DNA from: Sabellastarte sp. h YS-2021 | Taxonomy: Eukaryota; Annelida; Polychaeta; Sabellida; Sabellidae | DNA: 64,000 bases | Direction: 5' to 3' | NCBI GenBank assembly: GCA_964017235.1 | Contig: OZ024940.1 | Coordinates: forward strand, 24,681,615-24,745,614 | In this document: one piece after another, positions 50,479 through 61,199 of the stretch | How the letters are laid out: every line of letters starts with the position of its first letter | Numbering within the stretch: position 1 is the stretch's first letter | Program-made: the position numbers and the translations under genes | Notes under the pieces: generated by a model | The model's database searches: none | Told to the model about the DNA's origin: nothing | What the model saw: the letters and a program-made list of their open reading frames with translations, nothing else

Positions 50479-52826
50479 TCTTTTCAACCCAACATCAGTA
50501 GTCAAGAAAATCAATCGGTTGGGCAAGAGTCAAACAGTAAACTTGGTCAAGGATGTTTGTTCCCAGTTAAACCACAATGTACAGTTATTCAAGCATCATC
50601 ACCGGTCAAACCCGGTCTTAGTTTCAAAGTTAGAGACTGTTCCACTGGGAAGTCCCAGATCGAAGTTTGAAAAGACAGTAAAAGACATGTTAGTAAAAGA
50701 CAAATCGGGTCAGTTGTTAGAACCAATGCAGGTAGACAGCTCAAGACCCCACACAATACACAGTCAAGACTACCTTCCAAGGCAACTAGATCATGTATGT
50801 CAGGATGTGTTTTGTCATGTTGTAACTCATGCTCCTTCTGTATATACCGTCGGGCCTCCACAAAAGAAAGGTCTAAGTCCCGCTCGTTGGTTGAACGAAA
50901 TAAAGCATGTGAACAGTGTTTCTTGTGTCAATCCATGTCTTTTTGTCCCCAATGTTCAAAGTGTCCCCACTGTTGTGAAGGAGGCCGCCTACAAAAGTTT
51001 TGGCAAGTTTGGCAAAGGTTAGGCGCAAACTCTCCGGCAGTGTCCATTCCAAAGGAGGGTTACAGTCTCCCATTCAAGATGAGGCTCCTCTAACCAGGTT
51101 TCCGATTATCCAAAGCGGTTGTGCCAACCCAACCAGAAACCTATCCCTGAAAGAGGCACTGACCTCCCTTACAGGAAAGTTGGTAGTAAAACCGGTCCTT
51201 GTCCGGTCATCCCTGGCCTTCTACAATCAGTTGTTTCTAGTCCCAAAACCGGAAAACAAGTGGAGGCCTATTCTAGATCTGAGTCAGTTAAACCGGTACC
51301 TCAAAACCGACACCTTCAAAATGGAAACGCCGGAAACGATCCGGACCTCACTACAAAAAGGGGAGTGGGTGACGTCACTGGATTTCAGCGACGCCTATTT
51401 TCACATCCCCATTCACCCCAGGTCGAGAAAGTACATGAGGTTCTTTTTGAACAAACGAACGTACCAGTTCACTGCCCTCCCGTTCGGGCTGGCCACAGCT
51501 CCATTGGAGTTCACCAAGGTGGTCAAGGAGGTGAAACTTATGGCTCAGAACAAGGGTATAAGAATCCACCAGTACCTAGACGACTGGTTGCTGAGAGCCC
51601 CGTCACGGCAGATTGGCTTCCAACACACCCAGACTCTGTTAAACCTTTGCCGCGAGTTGGGTTGGCTAGTGAACATGAAAAAGTCAGAGTTAATCCCTCA
51701 ACAGGTCTTCACCTTCGTCGGTTACCGTTTCGACCTGTTGACCGGTCGGGTGTTACCAACTCAAGAAAGATGGGCAAGTTTGGGTCAGAAGCTGTTGTTC
51801 TTAAGGACTCGGGAGAGTTGTACTGTCAGGCAGTTCATGTCTTTGATAGGACTCTTGACAGCCACCGGGAAACAAGTGTGGTCAGGTCGTCTTCACATGA
51901 GACCCATTCAGTGGCATCTCAAGAGACACTGGCACGTTCCCGAGGTTTTAGAGAAGGTCATTCCTCTACCCCTCTCCCTTCAACCCCACCTGGACTGGTG
52001 GGTGGACAAGGGAAATGTGCTCAAGGGTCAACCCTTGCATCCGTTAAGTCACGCCCTTCAGCTGTTTACAGACGCATCAAACGAAGGCTGGGGCGCACAC
52101 TTAGGGGACTCTATGGCAAGAGGAGTTTGGTCAGACGTAGAGAGTCGCCTTCATATAAACTTCTTGGAACTAAAGGCGGTCTTCCTGGCTCTCAAGAGTT
52201 TTGAGCCACAATGCAAAAATCAGATTGTGTTGATAGCGACGGACAACACTACTGTGGTCGCTTATATCAACAAACAGGGAGGTATGAAATCAGGCTCTCT
52301 TTGTGCCCTCCTATGGAGACTTCTGGCCTGGTGCCACCCCAGGGGTATAGTTCTGAAAGCAAGGCACATCCCAGGTCGTTTAAATGTGATAGCACACAAG
52401 CTATCGAGGCACAATCAGGTAATCCAGACCGAGTGGTCCCTGGATCAGAGGGTGTTCAACCTCTTGTGTTCGAGATGGGCCCCTCCTCAAGTGGACCTGT
52501 TTGCCACCCGGTACAATTACAAACTACCCAAGTTTGTCTCTCCGGTACCGGACTCCAAAGCCTGGGCGGTGGACGCCCTGAGCCTACCTTGGCAGAATTT
52601 GGATGTGTATGCCTTCCCTCCTGTCTCTCTTCTCAACCAGGTGATCTCCAAAGTGGTGGATCAGGGTTGCCTAAGAATGATTCTCATTGCTCCAGGTTGG
52701 CCCAACATGCCCTGGTTTTGGGATCTGGTCAACCTGTCAGTGCAGAATCCGTTCAGTCTCCCTCTGCAAAAGGATCTAGTGACTCAACCGTTCAACGGGC
52801 TCCCTCACGAGATCTCTCAAATCTGA
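50471..52826 (+). pseudogene. Element D RT-RNase H-methyltransferase, nearly intact
   Basis: The +1 frame starts NDNYLFNPTSVVKK. A one-base loss near 50985 shifts it into a frame open for 608 codons (51000-52826): SLAFYNQLFLVPKPENKW, SLDFSDAYFHIPI, LPFGLATAPLEF, YLDD (51573-51584), RNase H LFTDASNEGWGAHL (Asp at 52071-52073), ATDNTTVVAYINKQGG, and MT VDLFATRYNYKLP, DALSLPWQNLDVYAFPP, APGWPNMPWFWDL (52689-52727). A second one-base loss near 52805 gives an early stop. The RT and RNase H active sites are intact. Confidence 0.9.
50473..51093 (+). other. Element D gag-frame extension with Cys-rich domain
   Basis: After the gag UGA the frame has one TGA (50668-50670) and is otherwise open to 51093. 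The Cys block reads SGCVLSCCNSCSFCIYRR, STKERSKS, NKACEQCFLCQSM, SFCPQCSKCPHCC (50818-50976). Every cysteine position is shared with B and C although intervening residues differ, which suggests selection on this frame. After the block the frame enters GGRLQKFWQVWQRLGAN, normally RT frame, because pol lost one base near 50985. Confidence 0.55.
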
Positions 52827-52839
52827 ATCTGCATGCCTG

Positions 52840-53902
52840 GCTCCTAGAGCCTCCTTCATTCAAGGACAAGGGTTCTCTGGTGAGGTGGCAGCACGAATTG
52901 AGGCTCCTCAAAGACTCTCAACCAGATCAGTTTACAAGGCAAAGTGGGCCATTTTTGTCAAGTGGTGCGAGTCACACGAGGTGGACTTCCGGTCGCCCTC
53001 TGTAAGTGACATTGCCGATTTCCTGTTGCACCTGTTAAAAGAAAAGAACCTGCAACCCAGCACCATTGATGGTTACAGAACCGCGATTGCTGATAGGGTA
53101 GGCAATAAGAAACTGAATATCAGCAAAAATGAGAACTTAACCCGTCTGTTGGACAGTTTCCATAGGGATAAACCTAAAGGAAGACGAGGAGTTCCTTCTT
53201 GGAATCTTTCCATGGTTCTTCATCAGTTGACTAAGGCTCCCTTTGAACCTATGCGGAAGGCTTCTCTTAAACATCTCACGTTTAAGACTGTTTTCCTTTT
53301 AGCCTTGGGCTCAGGCAAAAGACGGAGCGAAATTCATTCCTGGCTTTACAAGAATATTAGGCACCAAGAGAACTGGAGTCAGGTATCACTCTACCCTTCA
53401 CCCAGTTTTCTTTCAAAGAACCAACTAGCGAGGGATGGCCTGGCTTCTGTGGCTCCTGTGGTCATTCCAGCTTTGGCTCCTTCTTTGGACAAGTCTTTAA
53501 TAGAGGACAAATCGATTTGCCTGGTACGAGCCTTGCGGTACTATCTGGACAGGACCAAGGATCTTCGTCAGGGTAAAGACCTGGTTTTTGTGTCTTTTCG
53601 GGAGAGCTTCAGGAAGGATATAGTTCCAGCAACTATCTCTTCTTGGATCAAACAGACAGTTGTTTTATGTTACCAACTGTCAGATGAGGACGCTCATACT
53701 TTGCATCAGGTTAAAGCTCATGATGTCAGGGCTTTTGCGGCCTCCAAGGCGGGGTCTCCTTAGACCAGATTCTAGCTGCTTGTCATTGGAAGGCCCATAA
53801 CACGTTTACTCAGTTCTATCTGAAGGATCTTGCCTGGGCCGATTCTGAGTTACACCACTTGGGCCCTGTCGTGGCTGCACAGCAGATCCACGATGAGAAG
53901 TA
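52840..53902 (+). pseudogene. Element D tyrosine recombinase, one small deletion
   Basis: Reads GEVAARIEAPQRLSTRSVYK, FLLHLLKEKNLQPSTIDGYR, GKRRSEIHSW (Arg 53320-53322), SSWIKQTVVLCYQLSDEDAH and HDVR (53719-53730). After AFAASKA about 10 bp are missing relative to C and A (the FQG part), giving TAG at 53761-53763. The rest continues in another frame with SLDQILAACHWKAHNTF and Tyr (53817-53819) to TAG at 53900-53902. Confidence 0.9.
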
Positions 53903-53934
53903 GAACATCAAGAGGCTACATAATGTATATAGTG

Positions 53935-53965
<31 letters not shown>

Positions 53966-53985
53966 AAAATAAAAAAAAATCCTGT
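53935..53985. repeat. TA microsatellite and A run in the 3' UTR of D
   Basis: About a dozen TA dinucleotides followed by A runs. Confidence 0.8.
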
Positions 53986-54090
53986 TCTTCTTCCTCAGTG
54001 GTCTTTGAACTCTCGTTCCCCTCTATGTCTTGTGTTGTTTTCATTCGAACCGTATATCGAGACTTATATATATTTATATGGGAAACAAAA

Positions 54091-54102
54091 GGGGGGGGGG
54101 GG
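54091..54102 (+). repeat. Oligo-G tract downstream of the D recombinase
   Basis: Twelve G after four A, about 190 bp past the YR stop. Confidence 0.85.
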
Positions 54103-54230
54103 CTGACAAAGGTGGTATCCCTTTGGACGGTTTATTTAACCAATTCCGGATCCACCCTTTTTAGTGTTTAGAGTTCTTAGGAATCCCCCTTTTTAGGCTA
54201 CCCTCTATCCACTGGGTAGTTATTCTGCAT

Positions 54231-54322
54231 CTGTCCACTAGGCAAGATGTATTAACGCAATAAAATAGAAAATTTAATAGTAAATTAAATTTTTATAAGT
54301 TAATACCTTACCTAGTGGACAG
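54231..54322 (+). repeat. ICR of element D
   Basis: CTGTCCACTAGGCAAGATGT...TACCTTACCTAGTGGACAG, complement of D right end joined to left end. Confidence 0.9.
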
Positions 54323-54606
54323 GGGGATTCCCACCCTACCTTCCCCGCTATTCTATACCAAAAAAAGGTTTTTCTAAGGTAGGCAACAAAAAGAGGAAGA
54401 GCACATGCGCGAGCATGTGCAGTACACCGGCAGGCAGGCTACACAGCCACCTGGCGAGTGAACAGGACACTACTGGTCCCGACCAGAGCCCAGCTCAGGA
54501 CGTTTTTTTGTAACGTTTGGCGTGACCGGCAGGGTGCCAGACAATTGCATCTGTCCACTATGTAAGGTATTAACTTATAAAAATTTAATTTACTATTAAA
54601 TTTTCT
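54323..54606 (+). repeat. Right inverted terminal repeat of D
   Basis: Inverse of the left repeat, with GCACATGCGCGAGCATGTGC at about 54400-54420, a mutated NRF-1-like pair. It ends TTTACTATTAAATTTTCT. Confidence 0.9.
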
Positions 54607-55110
54607 AATTTGGATTGAACCAAAGACCTGAGAGGGTCTCAATTCCTCCTTTTCATCTCATTCAAGAAAGGACATACCTCAGACATTAGACCTGCCACTC
54701 TTTCTTCTTGGTTGAAACAAACCATTCTACTTTGTTATAAACAAGCAGACCAACAAGCCTTGGACTTGGTCCAAGTTAAAGCGCATGACATTAGGGCCTT
54801 CGCGGCCTCTAAGGCCTTTTACGGTTTGGTGTCGGTGGACCAAATCATGCAAGCCTGTCACTGGAAAGCTCACAACACATTTACAAATTTTTACTTAAAA
54901 GACCTTACTTGGTCAGACAACGACAACAATATGTATCTGGGACCAGTGGTGGCGGCAAGTCCTAGAGCCTTCCCCTCAGACCAGTTATCCTTGGAAAGAA
55001 AAGAAGTCTTCAGGAGTCTAATCCTAAGGTCTAGGTATAGGTTTACCTCTCAAGATGCAAGCATAATATGTATTAAGGACTTATCAAGGTTGTCATTAAT
55101 CTCATGTTAG
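54607..55110 (+). pseudogene. Element E tyrosine recombinase, catalytic end
   Basis: Continues from 47943 with TKDLRGSQ-like and SFKKGHTSDIRPATLSSWLK sequence, HDIR (54784-54795), SVDQIMQACHWKAHNTFTNF and Tyr (54892-54894), then YLGPVVAA. The normal C-terminus is altered: the AQQ residues of F are replaced by SPRAFPSDQ and the frame stays open to 55110. Confidence 0.87.
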
Positions 55111-55436
55111 GTGGCAAAAATTTATGAGAATTCCAACTATAGGGCTGGTTTTTCACTCGTGGATGGGCCCTAAGGCCCCTTACACTTCTTAAGTGAGCAC
55201 GGCTGCACTTCTCTCCTACAATCAAAACATCCTGACAGTTTTTAGCACTATCATTCATTTTATTCAGGTTTTTGGCTCTTTACAGGCCCGGTCTTCAGGA
55301 TTGGGGCACTGTAAACGGGACTCAGAATAGTATTTCTAAACATTCATTCTAATCTATTACTTCAAAATTTAAGAAAAATTGACATATCTTCCAGTCTCAG
55401 CTGTAATCCCTCCACCGTGCGGTTGGATTCAGCATT

Positions 55437-55533
55437 CAGTCCCACATGGTAAGCTGTTGTAGCGCAATAAAATTGAAAATTTTGATTACTTAAATGTATC
55501 TTTTATAAGCTACAAGCTTACCATGTGGGACTG
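55437..55533 (+). repeat. ICR of element E
   Basis: CAGTCCCACATGGTAAGCTG...AAGCTTACCATGTGGGACTG, complement of right end plus left end. Confidence 0.9.
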
Positions 55534-55784
55534 AGAAGAGTCCCACCCTGCCTCCCCGCTGTATTACAGCTGAGGGGTAAGGTTTAAAAATTGCAACGAG
55601 AAAGTAGGAAGAGATCTCGTAGTGTACCACGATAGGACAACCTTAGGCTACGGCCAACTATAAAAGTCTATTTTTCTTAGACGTTGGCCATGATGCCTGC
55701 GGCCATCCGAGAACAGCATTCAGTCCCATATGGTAAGCTTGTAGCTTGTAAAAGCTACATTTAAGTAATCAAAATTTTCAATTT
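55534..55784 (+). repeat. Right inverted terminal repeat of E
   Basis: Inverse of 26917-27065, including GATCTCGTAGTGTACCACGA and TTTTTCTTAGACGTTGGCC. It ends AAAATTTTCAATTT next to host sequence. Confidence 0.9.
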
Positions 55785-56281
55785 AGGTTTATTTTGTGAA
55801 CGATGGCACCGCGATATCGCTCACGGTGTTGTTCACGATATCGAGACCTCAGATACCCAGACACTGACACCAATACCAGTGTTGTGTTGAATAGCGGTTT
55901 GCAGTATCTAGTAGATCAAGTTCTTAAATATTGGCTTTCCCCAGGGTGCAAACTGTAGTGCCTATTCGGAAGTAAGTACATACTTAAACTCAGGCTCGAA
56001 ATCATTAATGCTCCCTAAACTTTAGGGATTATATTCAAGTTTGCATTGGCACAGTCTATAGTGTTTGAGATTATGGTTGCGTTAATTTTGTTTGACCACG
56101 TTTTGGATTTGAGTTTGAGCACTTTTTAGTTGGGATTTCACTTCGGAACGCTAAATTTGAGTTGATACTTATGTAGGACTCAGTGCTGAATAAGGAGAGA
56201 TAAATAGAGAAAGTACATACTTTCCAAAAGAATGCATAAAAAATTTTAAAAAAATAATAATAAGTAGCTGTGAAATGTATG
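55785..56281. other. Host intron, no gene seen
   Basis: AT-rich sequence with GCGATATCGCTCACGGTGTT and CACGATATCG near 55810-55840, a short foldback. Nothing else is recognised. Confidence 0.4.
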
Positions 56282-56510
56282 TAGAGTAAGAAATCTAAAA
56301 TTCGCCAGGAATCTAAAATTCGCCACCTCTAAAACCTTAGTTAATTTTATGAAGAAAATGATGTTTTTGTCTAAAAATTGGTATTTTTCAGTTCAAAAAG
56401 TCTTAATTTACCATACAGTCAACAAATCTCACCACAATTCATTTATTTTATTAGTATTTTCACATGTGGCGAATTTCAGATATGTGGCGAATTTTAGATT
56501 TCTTACTCTA
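56282..56510. mobile_element. MITE of 229 bp with repeated inner TIR motif
   Basis: Ends TAGAGTAAGAAATCTAAAAT and its inverse are matched for about 25 bp. On each side a second, inner copy of the ATCTAAAATTCGCCA motif follows (slightly altered on the right), so each terminus is a two-unit repeat. No coding capacity. Confidence 0.7.
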
Positions 56511-56924
56511 TCCCAACAGGCGCCAGTCAATATAAAAACTTTCATTTTTTTTCACTTGATACTTCTCTGCTGTTACTGCCTATATTTTAATGCAGCCAAA
56601 AATGAGCAGAAGCTTGGTAGAAATACCTTTCCCATGATGTCTGTAAGATATTTGTAGCCTACTTAATCTGTAAAATATCAATGAAAACTTGGAACTTCTG
56701 AACAAATATTTATAATGTTAATTATCCATGCTCACCATGTGGCACACAGGAATATAAACTGTTATGTACAATATGGCTTGTGATGGGTCGACAAAGATAG
56801 GAGGCATATCCACGACAAGCCAGATTTGACCCGTATAGGGGATATATTGAGAGGGATATTTTCTAAGTGCAAGCTCTAGCGAGGTGCGTGCTTCTAGGGA
56901 TCACTTTTTTTGTTTTTGTATTTT

Positions 56925-57295
56925 TTTTTGTCTCCAGACTTTTATGAATTGTGGTGTAGCATGATGAGTACCTGTCTCATCACTGAAGTTAAGCGCCAAT
57001 GGGCTACCTTAGTACTGGGATGGGTGACCTTTTCAGTGCACTACTCGTGTCTCTGATGGCTTTGTGGCTCACTCTAGCAGAGTGAAACTCCATTCGCCCT
57101 TGTTTTTATTCGTATTTTTTTGTCTCTGGACTTTCATGAATTGTGGTGCAGTGTGATGAGTATCAGCCTGTTCACTGAAGTTAAGCGGCAATGAGCTACA
57201 TTAGTACTGGGATGGGTGACCGCTTCGGTGCACTACTCGTGTCTCTGATGGCTTTGCGGCTCGCGCTAGTACACCGAAACCCCTTCTTACCTTGT
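56925..57295 (+). repeat. Two tandem 5S rRNA-derived units (SINE or 5S pseudogenes)
   Basis: Each ~184-bp unit contains CACTGAAGTTAAGCGCCAAT-like and TTAGTACTGGGATGGGTGAC sequences (near 56981-57030 and 57171-57220), which match the internal A-box and C-box promoter of metazoan 5S rRNA. The 5S 5' portion is poorly conserved. Flanking TTTTTGTCTC...TCATGAATTGTGGTG is also duplicated, so the repeat unit is larger than the 5S part. Confidence 0.65.
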
Positions 57296-57897
57296 TTATA
57301 TATAATGGCGCCTCCATACCATGGATAATTAGTTTCAATAACTTCCGGTTTCGATTAATTTCTTAAGAACTATGTAACCTACAAATATGTATTATATTTC
57401 ATAAGAAATGTCTTTTCACAGTGCTTCTGTGCATTTTTGTTGCATAAAAATCCATGCAGAAATGGCTGAGAAATCACAAGTTAAAAGTTCAATTTCCTAT
57501 ATTCATTTGTGCAGGTATTAAAATAACAGTCTTTCCTTTAGCAATTTATCTTTATATGCCATTAAAAATGGTGGGTAATAAAAGTCAAACATCCCTCATT
57601 GGACATATATATCAATCATGAAGATTAACGATATATTACTCGTGCTACGCACTTGTATAATATTGTTATCTTCATTCGTGATATATTTTTTCTGTATATG
57701 CAATTCAGGAAGTTTTCCTATTGTTATACCCCAGAGATTATTTGTAAAAGCCTTATGACCGAAACTATCACCTGCAAAGGTTTTTAATCAATTTCAATAG
57801 TTTTAAGCAGTGGCTACAATTGATGTAATTCTGCTTTGGCCTTGACCACGTATAACATAAGTCGTTAAGTTTATCGTTACTATTTCTTTTTTCGCAG

Positions 57898-58106
57898 GAG
57901 AAACATTGACTGTCGAAAATGCAGAAGGCGGCTTCTTTATCTACTCTACGCGAGGGACAAGCTGTGATCACCCCCGCGACTACATATTCATGCCCTGGGG
58001 ATATAGTCCCTTCATTAACACGGGAAAAAGACTTTTGTCTAAGCCCTGGTTGTCTGTGGTGCTATATCTAGTGACAGTATTATATGGGTTAGTCAATCTT
58101 ACTTGA
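57898..58106 (+). CDS. PGGHG: Host gene terminal exon: PGGHG-like with hydrophobic C-terminus
   Basis: Acceptor TATTTCTTTTTTCGCAG; the first two bases complete a Gly codon split with the exon ending at 26549. It encodes ETLTVENAEGGFFIYSTRG, then HPRDYIFMPWGYSP and ends WLSVVLYLVTVLYGLVNLT before TGA (58104-58106). The last ~18 residues are hydrophobic and preceded by GKRLLSKP, resembling a short C-terminal membrane anchor. As I recall it, the human protein does not end this way. The exon could instead splice onward before this tail; no strong donor is evident. Confidence 0.7.
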
Positions 58107-58850
58107 AAAAAAGTGAACTTGAAAATGCAAAACAAATGTATTTGTATATGTAAATTTATTGTATGTAATATTTATGTTATATCAGGACTGGGGTCAGGTA
58201 CTTGGTAAAAGTACTTTTCAGAATTGTTACCTCAGGTAAAAAAATATTTTTTTTTCTGAAAAAAACAACAACTTAAGCACAAGACTTAATATGTAATAGT
58301 AATTAATAGTGATTGAAATTTCAATGTCAAATAATTCTGTGTATGAAAGCATGAAAAACATAACTGGGCCGTTGAAGTGATAAGGCAATTTTTCGTTCCC
58401 GTTTCTCCTGGGTCTATTTCTATTTCAGTAAAATTCAGTTCATAACCAATTTTTCTTTTAATCCAATATATTATTTTATTCCAAAAGGAATCTACTTTTT
58501 TACAGCCAGAAAAAACATATGTATAATTGTCTCACAATGTGTTCTACACAGTCGGCACTGGGTTCATTCTTATATAATAATTTTAAACAATACCTAGAAT
58601 TCTTCGAACAACTCTCTACTGAAACCATATGTAATACTTCCCATCTATTATCCGGAAGTTTATTGTATATATTTATTCCAAAAATTTTCATTGTATGCCA
58701 TTATTATATTTAAAATGTTCACAAGAAAGAAAATAGCCATACATCCACGATCAATAGATTTGGTTTGTGAATGTACCATGATGTAATTGCAGTCAGAATT
58801 TTCCCTCCTATGAGAGGGGGCAATAAAATCAAGTTTAATAATTTAAATAA
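58107..58850 (+). other. Likely 3' UTR of the host gene
   Basis: AT-rich sequence following the stop codon. A canonical AATAAA at 58822-58827 is a plausible poly(A) signal. ORFs here are short and unsupported. Confidence 0.45.
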
Positions 58851-59145
58851 TTTAACTGACATCAAAACATGCAAATCTGATCTTTTGTAATGTAACTATG
58901 TACTGTAAAACTTTTCCAAAAATTTTATAATACAGGAATACAGCAAACTTTTGTGTTGGTAGAATTTCTTGAAAAATTGACCCACTTCATGAATCGACCC
59001 ACTTCATGCTAACCCATGTAGTGTAACTCATGCACATCTATTTAAAATGTTTTGGTGATGTTTAATGTTTCAAGTGGGAACAGCGATGACGGTTTATTAT
59101 CAGAGTTGACGGGCCTTTAGAAATCTTTAAAAGCTCTTATAGATA

Positions 59146-59655
59146 GGGCTGCAACGATTCTTCGGTTACTCAGAAACAAAACGATTCAGTTTAAAATACT
59201 CAAGTCAAGAAAAATGAACTGGGTCTTTGAAAACAGCTAAAAATAGACGTAAAATCTACTACAAAAATAATTTTTTCTTGAAATATATGAATATAGTTAT
59301 TTATTTTTCTAATATAAGGTGTTTCCGTTTTCAGATTTTATATTTTAAGAATTTGCAAACTTCAAATTTGTGTTTAACAATGTTTTTATAAGATGGCATT
59401 TTAATATAAAATATTTCGAAGACGCCTCAAATGTCTCCATAAAAATGGTTAATGTTTCCTGTATTTTGTATTTTCAATGCGTCTTTATTCTAAAATTCCA
59501 TAAATTATCAACATTTTGTTCCTGTTGTATGCATTTTAATCATTTTATAATGTACAGTATGTCCAAATATGATGAAGTTTATTTCGTGGGCAATAATCAA
59601 GTGATTAACCGAGTCCGAGTCGGTTCCTCCAAAACGAGGAATCGAGACACATTTT
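59146..59655. mobile_element. Eroded hAT-like MITE
   Basis: Starts AGGGCTGCAACGATTCTTCG, a common hAT-type MITE end. A weak inverse (GATTAACCGAGTCCG, AACGAGGAATCGA) is seen near 59610-59650. The right end is decayed. Confidence 0.35.
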
Positions 59656-59952
59656 TGTCGTCGCTTGCAGCCTTACTTATAGCCCTCCTATTGCTGTATT
59701 TATACAACATCCTCTGGTTAGATTTAAGCTAATCAAATTAACATATTTCATATACTTATATTAATCTTATAGATACTTGTTATTCAGTGGAAAATTTGCA
59801 TGCTCTGGAAGTCAAGGTTTGTGACTTTGATCTGAATAACTGTTTAATACTATTTTAAAAGATCTGAATATTAACAATAAATGTGTCTTTTTCCATTTAT
59901 ACATTAATAATGAATGAAACATATATGTATGTTGTGTACAAGTTGAGAATTT

Positions 59953-60402
59953 GTACAAGTTGCAAATTGTACTAGAAATCTGTACAAGTTGCAACTTGTA
60001 CGAACAGCTTGTACAAGTTGCAACTTGTACAAGACATAGTCAACCTCTATTTCTGACTTATTATTTGTACAAATTTTGGACCTGTATGAGTTGCAACTTG
60101 TACAAGCTCCATATTTTTCAGTTAAACAATGTTTTTTAATGATTTTACACCTTCAAATTCATAAAATTTATAATAATTCATAAAATCTAAAGAAGTTACA
60201 ATTCTGTCAAATTTTAGGTTCTGTCACAACATATGTCACTCTCACATTAATTTGGATTGTACACGTTGGGATTATTTGATGGTGAAACTCTGTACAAGTT
60301 GCAACAACTACAGCCAATCTCGTACAAGTTGCAACTTGTACAACTTGCTTGCACGAGTTGCAACTTGTACAGGTTCTTTGTACAAGTTGCAACTTGTACA
60401 AA
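59953..60402. repeat. Cluster of 20-bp perfect palindromes
   Basis: GTACAAGTTGCAACTTGTAC occurs perfectly at 59982-60001, 60011-60030, 60322-60341 and 60380-60399. Near-copies lie at 59953, 60083, 60292 and 60351. Spacers between copies are unrelated to one another. Confidence 0.85.
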
Positions 60403-60632
60403 ATCTCGGCTTGTGCAAAACATATGTATGTGTGCGTTTGTATGTTTTTTTTTTTACTTTTTTACATATATTTTTCATTTGCTGTGGCCATTTTTTTTAA
60501 AAATAACTGTGTGTAAACGTTTAGATCTGAATTTCTGTTGCAATACTTTGTGAATGAGATCTGAATGGTATCTTATGTTCTTTTCTCTGTACATGTCTCT
60601 TTTAGAAATGTTTTATTGTACAGTGTTAAAAA

Positions 60633-61038
60633 CTAAGGCTGCGACGGGTGGTTAAACAACCACCCTGGTACTCGAGCTACCCAAATTTGTCTTGCAGTTC
60701 AGTATTTGCATGTTTTAGTAAACACACACTTTACTCTCCATAAACAAAAGGGTGGTTTCCAGAAACGATGTCTTCGCATTAAAATAGTGGTGAAAGGTAT
60801 CCAAAAACGTTTTATATAGTTATAAAATGAGGAGTATAAAATATAGAACTTGGCAATATACATTTAGAATTCTGACATTTTGCAGTGTTGTCATGTTTTG
60901 TTGCCCTAAAAAATGATGAAGTGGGCAACAATATAATATATTGTAGTAGTTAACGGCTATCAAGCAGACCAGAAGGCACTCAAGATCTTCCCAAATCAAC
61001 CTCAATCGAGAATACCGACCACCCGGTCTCAGCCTTAT
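60633..61038. mobile_element. MITE of ~405 bp with TAAGGCTGCGACGGGTGGTT end
   Basis: Left TAAGGCTGCGACGGGTGGTT and right GACCACCCGGTCTCAGCCTTA are inverted relatives. The interior has no ORF of note. The ends resemble hAT-derived MITEs. Confidence 0.55.
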
Positions 61039-61199
61039 TAAAAACCATTGTAGTCTTAGATTGGGCAGCTTTCACCAAGTGCCTAATTTAAGCCACATAA
61101 AATACCTTGCTAAGGAATGCAAAAATTAGTTGGATTTTGAAATACATATCATTATTTAGAACCATCGCTAGTGTTGTGGTAGAATACCAAAGGTAATTA

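Larger units (their letters stand above)
47944..54606 (+). mobile_element. DIRS element D, complete, inserted in the YR of E
   Basis: A full-length element of about 6.66 kb related to C, with both ITRs, ICR, gag, Cys-rich extension, RT/RH/MT, YR and G run. E sequence flanks it: GCGAGCCCTGAGGTGCTTTT on the left and TTTGGATTGAACCAAAGACC on the right, which together restore the E recombinase. Lesions are few (one nonsense in gag, about two single-base shifts in pol, one ~10-bp deletion in YR), making it one of the youngest copies. Confidence 0.93.
54607..55784 (+). mobile_element. DIRS element E, segment 3 (right end)
   Basis: Contains the end of the E recombinase, the 3' UTR, ICR (55437-55533) and right ITR (55534-55784), closing the element opened at 26917. 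Compared with F, the post-YR G run is missing. Confidence 0.92.

Noticed and set aside
26917..55784. LTR retrotransposon or retrovirus-like interpretation
   Set aside because: There are no direct LTRs, primer-binding site, protease or DDE integrase. Inverted termini, ICR and a tyrosine recombinase with R, HxxR and Y identify DIRS elements.
59370..59732. ORF of 120 codons downstream of the host gene
   Set aside because: It is AT-rich with no domain and overlaps a likely eroded MITE. The length is expected by chance in such sequence.
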